From NCBI GenBank assembly GCA_003116995.1, contig BDSL01000070.1, positions 248,001 to 312,000 on the forward strand: 64,000 bases of DNA. Reading direction: 5' to 3'. Made by a program: the position numbers and the translations under genes. Below, in pieces: positions 47,954 to 58,763 of the stretch (position 1 is the stretch's first letter; each line of letters starts with the position of its first letter). The DNA is from Yamagishiella unicocca (lineage: Eukaryota > Chlorophyta > Chlorophyceae > Chlamydomonadales > Volvocaceae). The notes beneath the pieces are model-generated. The model saw nothing but the letters and a program-made list of their open reading frames with translations, made no database searches and was not told where the DNA came from.

Positions 47954-50900
47954 GACGACAACAAACGCGGAGCCAATCAAAGGTGTTCAGGGCCTGGTTC
48001 ACCACCCCGGGGACACCGAGTATGACAAAGCGCGCGACCAGTACGCCTACTCGTCCCATAGTAGCGACAACCGGATGGCACCGGCGGCAATTATCCGCGC
48101 AACGGGCGACGACGATGTGAGGGCAGCAATTGAGCACGCCAGGAAGGAGAAGATTGCAGTCGCAGTGAGAACCGGAGGCCACCAATACTCGGGTGAGTGG
48201 GTGGACTAGTCACATACAAATAATTATGTAACGATGGTGCTCCTGGTGCTCCTTTTGCAGGCGGTCCAATATGTTGGACTGCCGCTGCAGAATCTTGGAA
48301 TGCAGTCCAAGATTCTGCAGCGGCAGTCCAACATATTGGACCGCCTGCTGCTAAAGGAGCACCATCGTTACAGTGGTCTCGAGACCACTGTAACGATGGT
48401 GCTCCTTACTTAGGACCACACTTAGGTGTGGGCAGCGGAAGTCGGATCTAACTCGATAGTCAACAAGGGATGGCCGAATGAGTATAGCTGGGACTCGGAC
48501 CCAGACCGCAGTATGTATGCAATGGCCCCTGCCCTACCCCAACGAGCGTTGTATCACCTAGGCCGCTCGCCCACCTAGTGCCGTACCGTAGTACTACATA
48601 TCGTGATGGCTTACGCTACGTGTGACATACCACAGTGTGACATACAACGGTGTGGTATGTCACACCCGTAACGCGATTTGTAGACCTTGCTTAACGGTCA
48701 TTATACAATTATGTAGTTATGCGACATTATTGGAGCCGCGGCGTAGCTCTGCTAAGTCCGCAGCATCCCTGCTACAAATTACGTGCATGCATTTGTGGGC
48801 GGACCCAATGTACTCGACGGAGGTCGGTCCGAAGTGGGGGCTCAGAAGTACATTTCATGTTTGTAAGGCGTGCATATATGTGTTCTGCTGGCAACGGTGG
48901 CTATCTACACACGTATATGTAGCCCTACCTTGATTGGGCTAGGTAAGTGGCTTGCGAATTCCGCACCCCCGCGGCAAAACCCTCTGTTATTTACTGAACC
49001 GACCTCTGCCCGCCTCGTCCGCCTACACCATCTGTAAGAGTCTTGATCGTGCGCCTTCCATCCTCTATCTATCTAACCATGCAGGCGCGTCGTCGACTTA
49101 CGGTCCCAACATCCAGCTGGACCTCAGCAAAACCTACACGGACTTCGAGGTGGACAGGGAGGCGGGCATCGTCACTCTGGGCATCAGCCGCAGGCTGGTC
49201 GATCTGAACGCCACGCTCGGAGAACACAAGGTGTTTGTCCCGCACGGCCAGTGCGGGCACGTTCATGCAGGCGGCCACACGCACACGGGCGGGTATGGCC
49301 TGCCCGGCCGCGCCTTCGGCCTGTTCGGCGACCACATCCAGGCAGTCAGGGCCTTCACAGCAGACGGTGAGGAACATGTAGAAGCCATCCCTATGTAGAG
49401 CGAGGCCAGCACTCAGATCCCAGCCACCCCTGCCTCCAATCGGGATTCTGACGGAAAACGTTTCCTCGGAACCCCGGCGCCCACCCATTTGAGACTGCAC
49501 TAGTGGCCGCTAGTGATGACAGTACGCGTTGCACCCGCGCACCCGCAGCCCCGAAAGCGCCAACATTGCAGGCCAGCTGCGCCACGCGATCCGTCCGACC
49601 GTGTCAGTTACCCATGGCCCCCGTCCCCAGTGCAACGAAGCACCGCAGCACCGAGTGCGGCCCACAACCGGGCGGGAGGGTGGTGTAATAGAGGCCACCC
49701 TCCAGGCAGAGGGACACGCCTCTTCGGTACGTATCAATCACAACGGCAGTTACTGAACCACGCGCGTACACGACCCAAAATGGGGGTCAGCAGCCACAGC
49801 GGTACTTCTCGTCATACACACACCATGCCCGTGGCGCACCATGGCAGTATCTTCGCAATAAACAGCCTTATCTAGCTCATACATCGCTGCGATAAGCCAT
49901 GTCTTATTGATTTTTTCCTTGACTCACCCTGGCCACGGTACTTGCCATTGAACTGTTCCTCAACATACACCCCAGCCCGCCCGCACTGCTGCCCTGTCAT
50001 AGGTACGAACTGTGATCAATTGTATGACCTGCCATTGCCCTTCGCTCATTAGCCTGCTCGCTCTCCTCATCTCTCCTCTCCGCCGACGCCCATGCACGCA
50101 TTCGTCATTAGATCTTCCACTTAGCTTTCAGATGTATGCATGTACGCAGGCAGCGTCCGCTGGATTGACCGCAACACTGCCGACCCTGCGGAGGCGGAGC
50201 TCTTCTGGGCGATCCTGGGCGGAAGCCCCGGCAACTTCGCCATCGTCACGCACATCAAGCTCAAAGTGCATCGTGACGAGGACCACCCCAAGGCACGCGG
50301 CATGATGCTCTTTGCTCATTACTCCAAGACCGCTCTTCAGGAGCTTCTCCAGATCAAGGCCGAAATGGCAGCTGACGTCAACCTCCCCAAGGACTACGAC
50401 TTCTGCATCACGGTCATGAGTTTTGGCAAACAGGCATACGACTCTCCAGCCATTGTCGCCGAAAAGATGGTGGTCCCCACGATGGCGACGAGGGGCGCCA
50501 CTCAGCCCGTTGCTGACGACGACGACGACGACGAAATTTCTGTCTTCAAGAAGTTCGGAGTGGCCGAGGAGGACATTGCTGCATTTCGGAAGCAGGTAAG
50601 AATCTCATGTATGATGAACCAACCATATATGTAGGGACTGGGTCCGTAGTCATTACTTGTGACGGCCACTATCTAACAGCAGTACCTTACTTCGTATCTG
50701 AGGATTGTATGCGTGTACCATACTGCGCCTGTATATATGCGGTCACCCACGCATGCCAGCAATAAACATGATGATGATGATGATGATAATAATAATAACA
50801 GAATACAATAACGTCAAGCCGAGGCGAACCCCAGACAAGACGAACCCAGACAAGAGGATGATGATGTGTTGGGGTGTAGCCCAGATGGTAACAGACTAAA

Positions 50901-53900
50901 CAAGTAGTGCGGCTCCTCGTCTCGCAAACCTGAAAAACAAGCGTGTATACATCCCTGTTCCTTCAACAAGAAAATTTATGATCGCCCAAATCTGATCCAA
51001 TAAATAAGCCTGGTCGAAAGTGTGCAGAACAGTCTTCATATCGACGAGCGAGAGGGAGTTGTACGTCCACTCTAGGTTGGGGGGCATACAAGGGCAGACA
51101 CACATACAGCACATGCTGCTCATCCTCAATAGCCCCAATAATGGAGCACAGCCGACGCAACCTCTGCTCCCTAGGCAACCCCTGAGCCTTGTTTGCCGCT
51201 ATGGGCCAACAGCACATATGGAAGCGCATAAGCAAGACAGCCATGTCCCTCTAAAGGCATGCAGGCCGTCACGTGCTGCAGCCATTCATGTGATGCATGG
51301 CTGGGCGCACTATCCTCAAAGGGTAGTCCCATCCAATGCTTGTACGTCGACATCTAGATATAGATGCCATTCGAGGGGAAGGAGCACAGGCGTTATATGA
51401 AGCCTACCCTGACTCCAACCTTCATCAGCTTCTCACGCAGAGCCCCGATAGGTGCGCTTACTGACAACGGTTAGATACGCACCAGCCACGAAGCCTTTCC
51501 TCGCGCACTAAGGCCCCTGGGCGGTCGTCTCCCAAGATCAACACCTATGGCAGAGCAGAACCGTAGAAAACCAGCCCCACCCACTGTCGGCCGGCACAAG
51601 TGAGCATCAAGTAACTGGCAGAGCAGAACCGGCTGCTCCATAATGCGATTGAAAAAGCCAAGGATTAATTTTGAAGATGAAGTAAAGAACAGGCAGCTGA
51701 GATAGCTCAGCGAACAACAACCGGTGTGAGGGGCACGAGGCGCCCGCAGCGTGCCGTTGCCTCATATATAGACGTAATTCGTAGCCGGATCCTTGAGTGT
51801 GACTGCAAAAGGGGTGTCGGCTTCCTCGAAGCCGGAAAAAGGGCGGCGCCCCTCTGCATCCGTACGGGCCCATTGCTTGTGCAGAGCACGAGTGATCACT
51901 GTGGGCCGGTTGCTTAGCCGCGTGTGTGACAACAGCAGGGATTATTTTACCACGCAAGAATAGAAACCACCTTGACAGAAGTGTAAGAGGAAGCCGACAG
52001 TAATTGCATGCATGCATGCGCCAATTCCGGGTGCATGCATGCCGCAGTACCGTGAAGCACCAACCGACATGCCCTTGTCGTGGAAGGCCAGAACGTTACT
52101 TAGCAAACCAAAAGTGCGGGTTACATGGAAACCAATATGAGCCGGGAGTCGTTGGGAACACGGGTGTCATTGGTGGGAACACGGTGCATGTCATGACCGT
52201 GTTCCCAGCATTTTAGGCCGTGTTCCCACCGTTGTGATTGGTAGGAACACAGTGCATGCCATTCCCAGCGTTTTAGGCCGTGTTCCCGCCTTTCCAGTTG
52301 TCCGAACACATCGAATTAATCGTAGACGTCGTGTTGAAAGGTATCGGGCATCCATGCGGGTGATATGAGCGGGGTTATTGGTGGGAACATGGTGTGTGTC
52401 ATGACCGTGTTCCCAGCGTTTCAGGCGGTGTTCCCACCCTTGCGAGTGGTCCGGACACATCGAGCTTTTATCCGTCATACTAAGGGTACCGTAGGCTTGG
52501 AGTGATTTTGGGCAGTATTCTGTGGGGACGTAAGGCTAGCCGGTCATTCTTGGGAACACGGGAACACGGTCATTACCGGGTAGGCGGGTAGCCGGTCGAG
52601 TTGCTTACTGCGTTGAGTGCGTCTCCTCGCAGGTCCTGATCACTCAGCGTTATGTACCAAACCATTTGTGAGGCTTGTGCATGCCAACCATCGCCAAAGT
52701 GCCGGCTGGCATAGTCGAGCGCGCCACGGGAGAGAGTGTAATGAGCGCGCTTCCTCGCTCGAAAGTCCCTGTTGGCTTACGATATTGGTAGCGCAGGTCA
52801 TAAAACGAAACGGCTAGTCTATCATGCATAAAGTGCAAAGGTGCTCGGCCCAGCAAGCCGCAACAATGGTGAAGTTAGATGCAAGGCCGCGGCGAGCGGA
52901 TATCAGAAAATTCAGATGCCGTGGCGCTTCGCGCTGGGGCCCCGCCCAAAAAGGCCATTCACAAGGTTATTGCTTATGTCATAATTGCTTATGACCGCAT
53001 GCCATGCATGCTTGACTTCACGACCCCTTGCTTGCTTTCCCTCCATTCCTTCCTGGTTTCCTCACTTTTATTTTGCAGAAATCGATGGCGCTCTCGATAC
53101 CTAGCCTAGCCATGATCATCGTGTTTGCGGAGTGGGCAAACACTGGGGGCAAGGACCAGAACGACTATGACGACACATGGTTCAAGCGCATCAGGGAAAC
53201 CGAGGATTATTGGCATCCTCATGTCGGCACGGAATGGGGTGAGGGTGAGAAGCCCATGTCGTTCCTCACATCCAAATGGGTGTTCCACGTTCAGCGTGAG
53301 TTCCAACTGCCGTACATCAAGAGGACGTACGCAACGCCCTCCACGACTCTGTCCGAGAGTGATTGGGTTAAATTCACCACCGACCAGGTCGATTACATCG
53401 TGCACAAGTGGCAGGACGGGGCTCGCGTGGTGGTGCAGATTCAGCACTATGGCGGCAAGGACTCGCGCTTCACGATCAATGACCCCATAGACGCAAACGA
53501 CCCGCGCAACAAGACGTCGTACAGCTGGCGCAAGGACACGACCGTTGTGCAGGTAGGTACTTACATGCGGGGCGGGGTGGTGGAGGTGTTGGGCAAATGT
53601 GGGGACGCAGACAGGCCAGGCGTGGGAAGTATGGGAGGCATGGGGGGCCAAGGTGTGTACAGCTGTTATTAGCCAACCATCCAAGCTCGTTGAGGGAAGG
53701 GTGGGAAACGCATGGGGAGATCCTGCCATGCATTCCTGCGTTTACACTATCTTGACAACTTCCCTTATATTCAGTACTGCCCACGTATGGAATGAATGAT
53801 TGCCCACGTAATGTGTGTTACCAGAACGTATGTGTGTTACCAGACCGTATGTATGTTATCCAACTTTGTCGCGAAACCGACGAGAGGCGGATGTCTATGT

Positions 53901-54207
53901 ATGTGCACTTGTGCAGACGATGGACTGCTTCTACGTCCCCACCCAAAAGCACGCTAAGAAGATTGCGAACGACTGGGTACTGAGCAACGATGTGGGCTTG
54001 CGTGGGCCCAACGGCACGTTCTCACCTGGTGTCGACCGCCGGTTGCTTTGGGCCAGCTACTACACCACACCCGACGAGTTCAACCTCTACAACGCCCGCT
54101 TGATGTACCATGAGGACGTGGTGAAGTGGGATCGCCTGGTGGCCATCAAGCGTCGCGTTGACCCGGACAACATCTTCACTCCCAACGACTTCGCAGTGAG
54201 GGCCTAA
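47954..54207 (+). CDS. FAD-linked oxidoreductase, berberine-bridge-enzyme type, 5 visible exons
   Basis: Exons: 47,954-48,192, 49,085-49,366, 50,150-50,595, 53,079-53,552 and 53,917-54,207, ending in TAA. All four introns are GT-AG, and the codon phase is kept at each joint, giving about 576 residues, a normal length for the family. Exons 1-3 form the FAD-binding (PCMH-type) domain. GGHQYSGASST is created exactly across the first splice and carries the His that is attached to FAD in berberine bridge enzyme. HGQCGHVHAGGHTHTGGYG in exon 2 offers the Cys for the second covalent bond. LGGSPGNFAIVTHIKLKVH closes the domain in exon 3. Exons 4-5 are the substrate and BBE domains, ending with the typical VDPDNIFTPNDF. 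Exon 3 also encodes an Asp run. Substrate and location are unknown: no signal peptide is visible because the first exon with the ATG is not identified. An ATG at 47,925 is in frame but lies before a good acceptor (cccgcag at 47,947-47,953). Confidence 0.92.
48228..48371. repeat. Long near-perfect inverted repeat in intron 1 of the oxidoreductase gene
   Basis: A 42-bp arm at 48,258-48,299 is perfectly complementary to 48,306-48,347, with a 6-nt loop. The pairing continues outward through the 16-mer gtaacgatggtgctcc and its complement, with a 9-nt duplication (tggtgctcc) bulging in the left arm. The transcript would fold into a hairpin of about 65 bp. Confidence 0.93.
48354..48407. repeat. Perfect 54-bp palindrome overlapping the inverted repeat
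   Basis: The centre is ctc|gag at 48,380/48,381, with 27-nt arms that are exact complements. Its outer part is again gtaacgatggtgctcc, so this motif occurs three times within 180 bp (48,228, 48,356 inverted, 48,390). Confidence 0.95.
48410..48580 (-). mobile_element. tRNA-derived SINE-like element in intron 1
   Basis: On the minus strand an A-box-like TGGGCGAGCGG (48,563-48,573) is followed about 70 nt later by a B-box-like GGGTCCGAGTCCCAG (48,489-48,503). The spacing fits tRNA-Leu or tRNA-Ser derived heads. No acceptor stem or anticodon arm can be drawn, so it is not a tRNA. The tail direction is toward the palindromes. No target duplication was identified. Confidence 0.5.
48620..48665. repeat. 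Hairpin with 14-bp stem in intron 1
   Basis: gtgtgacataccac (48,620-48,633) and gtggtatgtcacac (48,652-48,665) are exact complements with an 18-nt loop. The loop repeats gtgtgacata once more. Confidence 0.85.
50769..50801. repeat. (ATG)n/(ATA)n microsatellite in intron 3
   Basis: Six atg-type triplets run into four ata-type triplets. An isolated A-box-like tagcccagatgg lies about 80 bp downstream at 50,879, without a B box. Confidence 0.8.
52140..52575. repeat. Cluster of GGGAACAC / GTGTTCCC motifs forming hairpins
   Basis: About eleven copies of gggaacac or its complement (some with one change) occur in 430 bp, in both orientations. The pair gggaacacggt (52,171-52,181) and accgtgttccc (52,195-52,205), with a loop rich in catgtcatg, is the clearest stem. 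A similar gtgtgtcatg pair recurs at 52,382-52,413. Blocks of about 75 bp and 220 bp are themselves duplicated (cccagcgttt(t/c)aggc(c/g)gtgttccc). Confidence 0.8.
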
Positions 54208-55720
54208 TCAGAGCCCGCTAGCGTGGGCAGTGGCTGGCCATGTCAGTGGCAGCTGGTGCAAAGCGACCCCGCCTGGATATAAGTGCGCCTTTGGCGGCGG
54301 GGAAAACAACGGACCTGGCGTTTGCGCTGCTGCCCAGCAGCCCCCTGCACCCGCCCGCCGCCAGCTGGACCCCGTGCAACTGTTGGATGCGGGGGAGGGG
54401 GGGGCTTGCTTGCACCACTCAGCGTTTACTACTTCCACGAGCTTAGGTGCAAGTGAAAGCCCCAGCATGGCGGCACCGCGATCATCAGATGCTGTCCAGA
54501 GCTGCCGTGCGTGCTGCGTACACAGATGACTGCTGGACTTAAAAGATGGGTGGGTTGCAACATTTTGTGGCGCTTTGAATCAACGATATTAATGGTCGCG
54601 TCGTGACGCGTATTGATGTGCAGGCGTGCTTTTTGATGGGGCGCTTGGTGGGAGGTATGGCCGGATTGTGGTGAAAGCGTGCTTATTTGTGGGCAGGCGT
54701 GTTAAGATGGGCGAGCGCCTATCGAACGCGTGTCCCAGCCCGCCAGCCGAAATACGCCCCATGCCTCAATAGCCGCGCTTGCCCATCGAAGCGTCGGGAG
54801 GCACATTAGGGCCCGGGGCTGTGGGTGGCGCCTGTTGTTGGAGTGTGTCTGTGCGTGATCGGCGACGCTGGGGCTCACTGGGGGTTGCTTGCTGGGAAGC
54901 CCGGGCGTCCTACACTGCCTCTCACTGGGTTAGGTGTCTCTGCCGCATATCAGACCTTGGGATCCATTGCGATCGTAAGCGATGCACGTATTGCCGCGTA
55001 CTCGGCTTGTTAAATTGTATTTAGTGGTGGAGGTGTTAAATTGTATTTAGTGGTTGAGCAAGTTCGGTCCGTCGGGTATACCTGGTGCGGCTGTGTTGCT
55101 CAGCGGGATAACACGGGAAGGTGCCACTTCATTGTGGGACTACTTAGCACCCAGGGTTGTGTGCAGGGTGCTGGTAGCTGCAGCGTGATATTCTGGTCTC
55201 GGACAAACGCGTGCCAGGAAGCGAATCCATGTAATGGCTGCCCCGGGGGCCTCCCGACGTACGCTCCGACCTGTCACACAGCAGCACAGATAGGTGAAGT
55301 CATAGAACGTTTTCCCAACAGCCCTGCGCGTGCCGCTCCACACGTGCCACGGCATATCCCAGCCGTGCAACCAGCCCCGCGTCGATGCAGGGTCGAACTG
55401 CCGCTACCAATACTCCGTTACACCCACGGAAGTCCCCACCGCTACGACACCATATGGCCCGCTAGCCCTTCGAGCGTCTGGCCCAACCCCTGGCAGAAAC
55501 ATCCTCAACCTCAGTGTCACTCCCCGCAGGCCCTCCTCTCTCGGTCATGCGGGCTTTGTCACCAGCCATGACTGGCTCGGTGACATGGCGCCCAGCCCGA
55601 TGCCTTTCGGGTGTCATCGCCCTCGGGTGGCAAGCACCCACACAGCCCCGCGTGTCGCCGACCAGCCAAGGCCAGGAGTGGTGTGCACCCGCTCCAAAAG
55701 TGGCGCCTGCGTATGACCCC
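54208..55720. other. Region downstream of the oxidoreductase gene
   Basis: No gene is supported. The interval contains a diverged copy of the sequence at 44,426-44,555. One part is at 54,885-54,975 and the next at 55,167-55,200, separated by about 190 bp that include a 20-bp direct duplication (gttaaattgtatttagtggt at 55,009 and 55,034). Confidence 0.55.
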
Positions 55721-56568
55721 CCTTGTCGTTACTCACCGTGCGAGTGAGCCTCCGCGCTGGCCCACGCAGCCCCCCACACTACCCAGCCCGGCCGGGCCCC
55801 GCACCGGAAGCCGAGCCCATACATCACCTCCGCTGGTCAGGTCAAGCGTCCTTCACCGCCGAGCCCACATCGCCCCACCAAGCTGACAGCCTTGGGCGTT
55901 GGGCGTACCATTGCCGCCCCGTTCAAGGATCAGAATTCAAGGGTCGTCGCGTGCCATACCCGTCAACGCTTAGAGGGTCGGTGGCCGTCGAGCCCCAACC
56001 GCCCCAGCTCAGCTCACCCGACGAACCCCTGACCCTCCAGCATACCCCGCCAGCATGCCGCACCACGGCGGCTGCACAACTGCCGCGCCCGCTGCACGCA
56101 AAAGCATCCGACCCAACCACCCACCCGGAAGCCAACCACTACAGGCTACCTGGAAGGCATCGCGACCGAACGAGACTCCCCCACCTGGGTAACCCCGCTC
56201 TGAACCCCACCCTAAACCCCGCTCTGAACCCCGAGCCCGCGTCCATTTGCGCACACGGTCAACGCCAGTCGCAAGGCACCGGTGCTCCGGAGGCGCTACC
56301 CCGCGCCACACAACCACCACGGCCCCAGGCGTCCTCCCAACCGCACTGCAGCCCAGGAAGCAGGCACAGCGCACCTTGCCCCGCAACCCTGCCGCCAGCC
56401 CCTTGCCCAGTCACCCCCGGCATGCCCGCCTCCCCCCTAAAAGAGCCCAGTCTCCCTGCCGGGGCCCTATGCCTAGGGGGGACCATCAAACACAACCTGC
56501 AACATCAGCTCCCGCGCCCGGCCGCCTGCAGCGCCCCTCACGGCCCCGTGTCCTGCTGCCGCCGCCAC

Positions 56569-57683
56569 TCAAGCCGGGTAGAAGAGCCCCACAGTGAATC
56601 CCAACAGGCCGCCGCAGACAACCTGCAAGGGCCGCCAGCGAGATGAGGATGGAGCGGTTGCGGTGCAAGGCGGCCCCCGGGGGCTCCCGTGATGCTGAAC
56701 AGGCCGGCAGTCAGCACCGGACGTCTGTACTGGCGGCCTCCACTGGCAGTCCCTGCAAGGCCCCCAAAACAGGCTGCGGCTGCGGCCCATCCCTCTCACC
56801 CCCTCACGGCCCATCCCTCTCGCCCCCTCACGGCCCATCCCTCTCGCCCCCTCACGGCCCGTCCCTCTCACCCCCTCGCGGCCCATCCCTCTCACCCCCG
56901 CGTGGCCCATCCCTCTCACCCCCTCGCGGCCCATCCCTCTCACCCCCTCACGGCCCGTCCCTCTCACCCCCTCGCGGCCCGTCCCTCTCACCCCCTCACG
57001 GCCCATCCCTCTCGCCCCCGTGCGGCCCGCCCATCTCGCCCCCGCGCGGCCCGCCCATCTCTCGCCTCTCGCCCAGCCGACCGGTGACCTGGAAGCCGAA
57101 CGGCAGGGGTGGAACCCTTCCCCCCACACCCGCCGCTTCCGTTTCCATGTCGTACGGCTCAGCTATTCGACACCCCCACGGCGTGCTCATCCGCCCCCGC
57201 CCCCGCAATAAGCTTCATCGCTTCGCACTTTAGTGGCCGGTCTCTTGGTCACAACCCAGCCTCTGCCAGCCCCTCACGCCGCCCATCACCTAATCGCGAT
57301 GAACGCAATGTTTCCGCGTTTGCGATGAACGCAATGTTTCCGCGTTTGCGATGAACGCAATGTTTCCGCGTTTGCGATGCAGACATGCAGTAGCACACGG
57401 TGAGGGACGCGGCGGAGGAGCGGCGCGTGGGAAGACAAAAAGACGTCGCTGGGGTCCCTGTGAGACAGCCACGTCCTCACGGCTGCCAGTGTCTGCACGT
57501 CGGCGCCCTGTAGGCTTGTGCGGTTGCGCCTCACCTGGTGCGGTGTACACCCCAGTACTTTATCCCTGGGCCTCACCTGGTGCGGCTTGTGCCCCAGCAC
57601 CTCCTTGAGCTTCACCTCCCCCATGGGGTGGTCGTCGTCCAGCAGCTCATCAGTCACCTTGTTCAGCACCTCAGCCTGCTTGC
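56569..57683 (-). CDS. Divergent PAP2 (DUF212) family protein, last two exons
   Basis: The penultimate exon is 57,577-57,683 and encodes [15 protein letters not shown] followed by [21 protein letters not shown]. The last exon is 56,569-56,622 and encodes [17 protein letters not shown] and a stop. Acceptors (ccccgcag, cccttgcag) and the donor GTGAGG fit, and the joint is in phase. Together they match the C-terminal third of the plant and algal 'acid phosphatase/vanadium-dependent haloperoxidase-related' membrane proteins, where R/GKQAEVLN and LGHxPxQVxxGxxLG are conserved. The upstream exons, which should carry GGMPSSHSA and YDAxGVR, were not found on the minus strand up to 64,000. The gene is therefore either a fragment or has its 5' part elsewhere. 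The intron (56,623-57,576) contains the 24-bp minisatellite. Confidence 0.75.
56783..57066. repeat. 24-bp minisatellite, about 12 copies, inside the PAP2 intron
   Basis: The unit cggcccatccctctcacccc plus cctca repeats with few substitutions. Being a multiple of three it leaves several frames open: GPSLSPPH repeats on the plus strand and Gly-Met-Gly-Arg-Glu type repeats on the minus strand. These frames account for the long open frames here and are probably not translated. Confidence 0.95.
57298..57378. repeat. 26-bp tandem repeat, 3 copies
   Basis: gatgaacgcaatgtttccgc starts at 57,298, 57,324 and 57,350, followed by a partial fourth copy (gatgcag). It lies in the PAP2 intron. Confidence 0.93.
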
Positions 57684-58259
57684 CTGCGGGGCCGCGAAAG
57701 CAGCATTGATCGGGGACTGAGGTCCGTGAGGGCATGATTGGCGTGAGGGAGAGCAGTGGGTTTGGCTCCTGGGAGCTGCTGCTGGCCCCGCATTATTCGC
57801 ATTCATTGTCAAGGAAACAGTCCGGGTATTGTTGCGACTGGACTGAAGGGTCGCGAGGCCCTCCGGGGACTCCACGGGGCGCGGTGCACCCAATACACGC
57901 ACATCGCACGACCGCAACACTGCCATATATGTCCCCGCTCGTCCGCAGATCGCTCGCCGCCGTAAGGCCCACCAGGAGAAGCACCCCGACGCAAAGGTAC
58001 GACCCGCGCGTCTGCTCCACACTGTCGTACGCTTCACGACACACTTCGTTACTTAGCCGTCCGCCGTACCATGTTCCCCGCAAAGCGCCTCCCTCTCGTT
58101 CCCGGTGTGTGCTCCTACTGCATTACGGACCCGGGCGGAGGGGGGCCGCCGCCGGCAGTCGCGTACTGTCGCCTGACGGGCCTTATGGCGAGTGCCTGGG
58201 CAAGGCCCTTGAAGCAGCCCCCGTAGCGTAGTTGCTCCAGGAAGCCTGGCAGCCGTGAG

Positions 58260-58390
58260 CGCGGGCTGCAGCGGGTGGGGTGGGGGAGCCACGGTGTCCC
58301 CTCCTGCCGCCGCTGCAGCCACGGCAAGGAGCAGGGCCAGGGGGCGCTGCGTGAGGCGGTGCCGTCCGGTTCTACACGGGCCTGCCTGGG
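58260..58390. other. Segment resembling part of the macrosatellite unit
   Basis: agcagggccagggggcgctgc and the following ggcggtg.cgtccg..ttct.cacgggcct (58,328-58,385) match the unit segment at 5,608-5,665 and its repeats, at roughly 85 percent by eye over about 58 bp. The neighbouring minus strand has open hydrophobic frames interrupted by a stop. This suggests a decayed gene shared by both places. Confidence 0.5.
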
Positions 58391-58763
58391 CTGGGATCGG
58401 CCTACCTGGACCCGGCACGTGAACCTGCCTTGGGACCCGGCCCCAGGACCAGGCCTTTGCCGGCGAAGCCACGGTCAGCGGTGGTGGCAGCAGCACGGGC
58501 GGAACAGGATGTGCGGGACCCAGAAGGAGTAGAAGGCGGCGACGGGCCGCTTGGGAACGGGACGGATTGCGGCGCGGGATGAGCTGCAGCAGCAGCACCA
58601 CCACCAATGCAGCAGCGCTGAGGAGGCTGGCGCCGCGCTCGCTGGGCCTGCCAGGGAGGGCGAGCTAGAGCGTGAGGAGATGGAGGGCGAGGAGCGCAGC
58701 GGCGAGTCTGGCGCAGGCGGTTGACGTCAGCACAAACATGGCAGCCAGAAGGGCTGGTGCTCG

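Larger units (their letters stand above)
50596..53078 (+). other. Intron 3 of the oxidoreductase gene, 2.48 kb
   Basis: The donor is GTAAGA and the acceptor is TTTTGCAG. It is several times longer than the other introns and holds the microsatellite and a GGGAACAC hairpin cluster. Open frames inside it show no recognisable domain. A nested gene cannot be excluded but is not supported. Confidence 0.85.

Noticed and set aside
50876..50940. tRNA or SINE starting at the A-box-like tagcccagatgg
   Set aside because: No B box, acceptor stem or anticodon arm follows.
55723..56646. 307-codon proline-rich plus-strand frame
   Set aside because: Composition follows local C-richness, it overlaps the last exon of the PAP2-like gene on the other strand, and it has no recognisable domain.
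56643..57233. [14 protein letters not shown] protein as a cell-wall gene
   Set aside because: It is generated by the 24-bp minisatellite inside a supported intron on the other strand.
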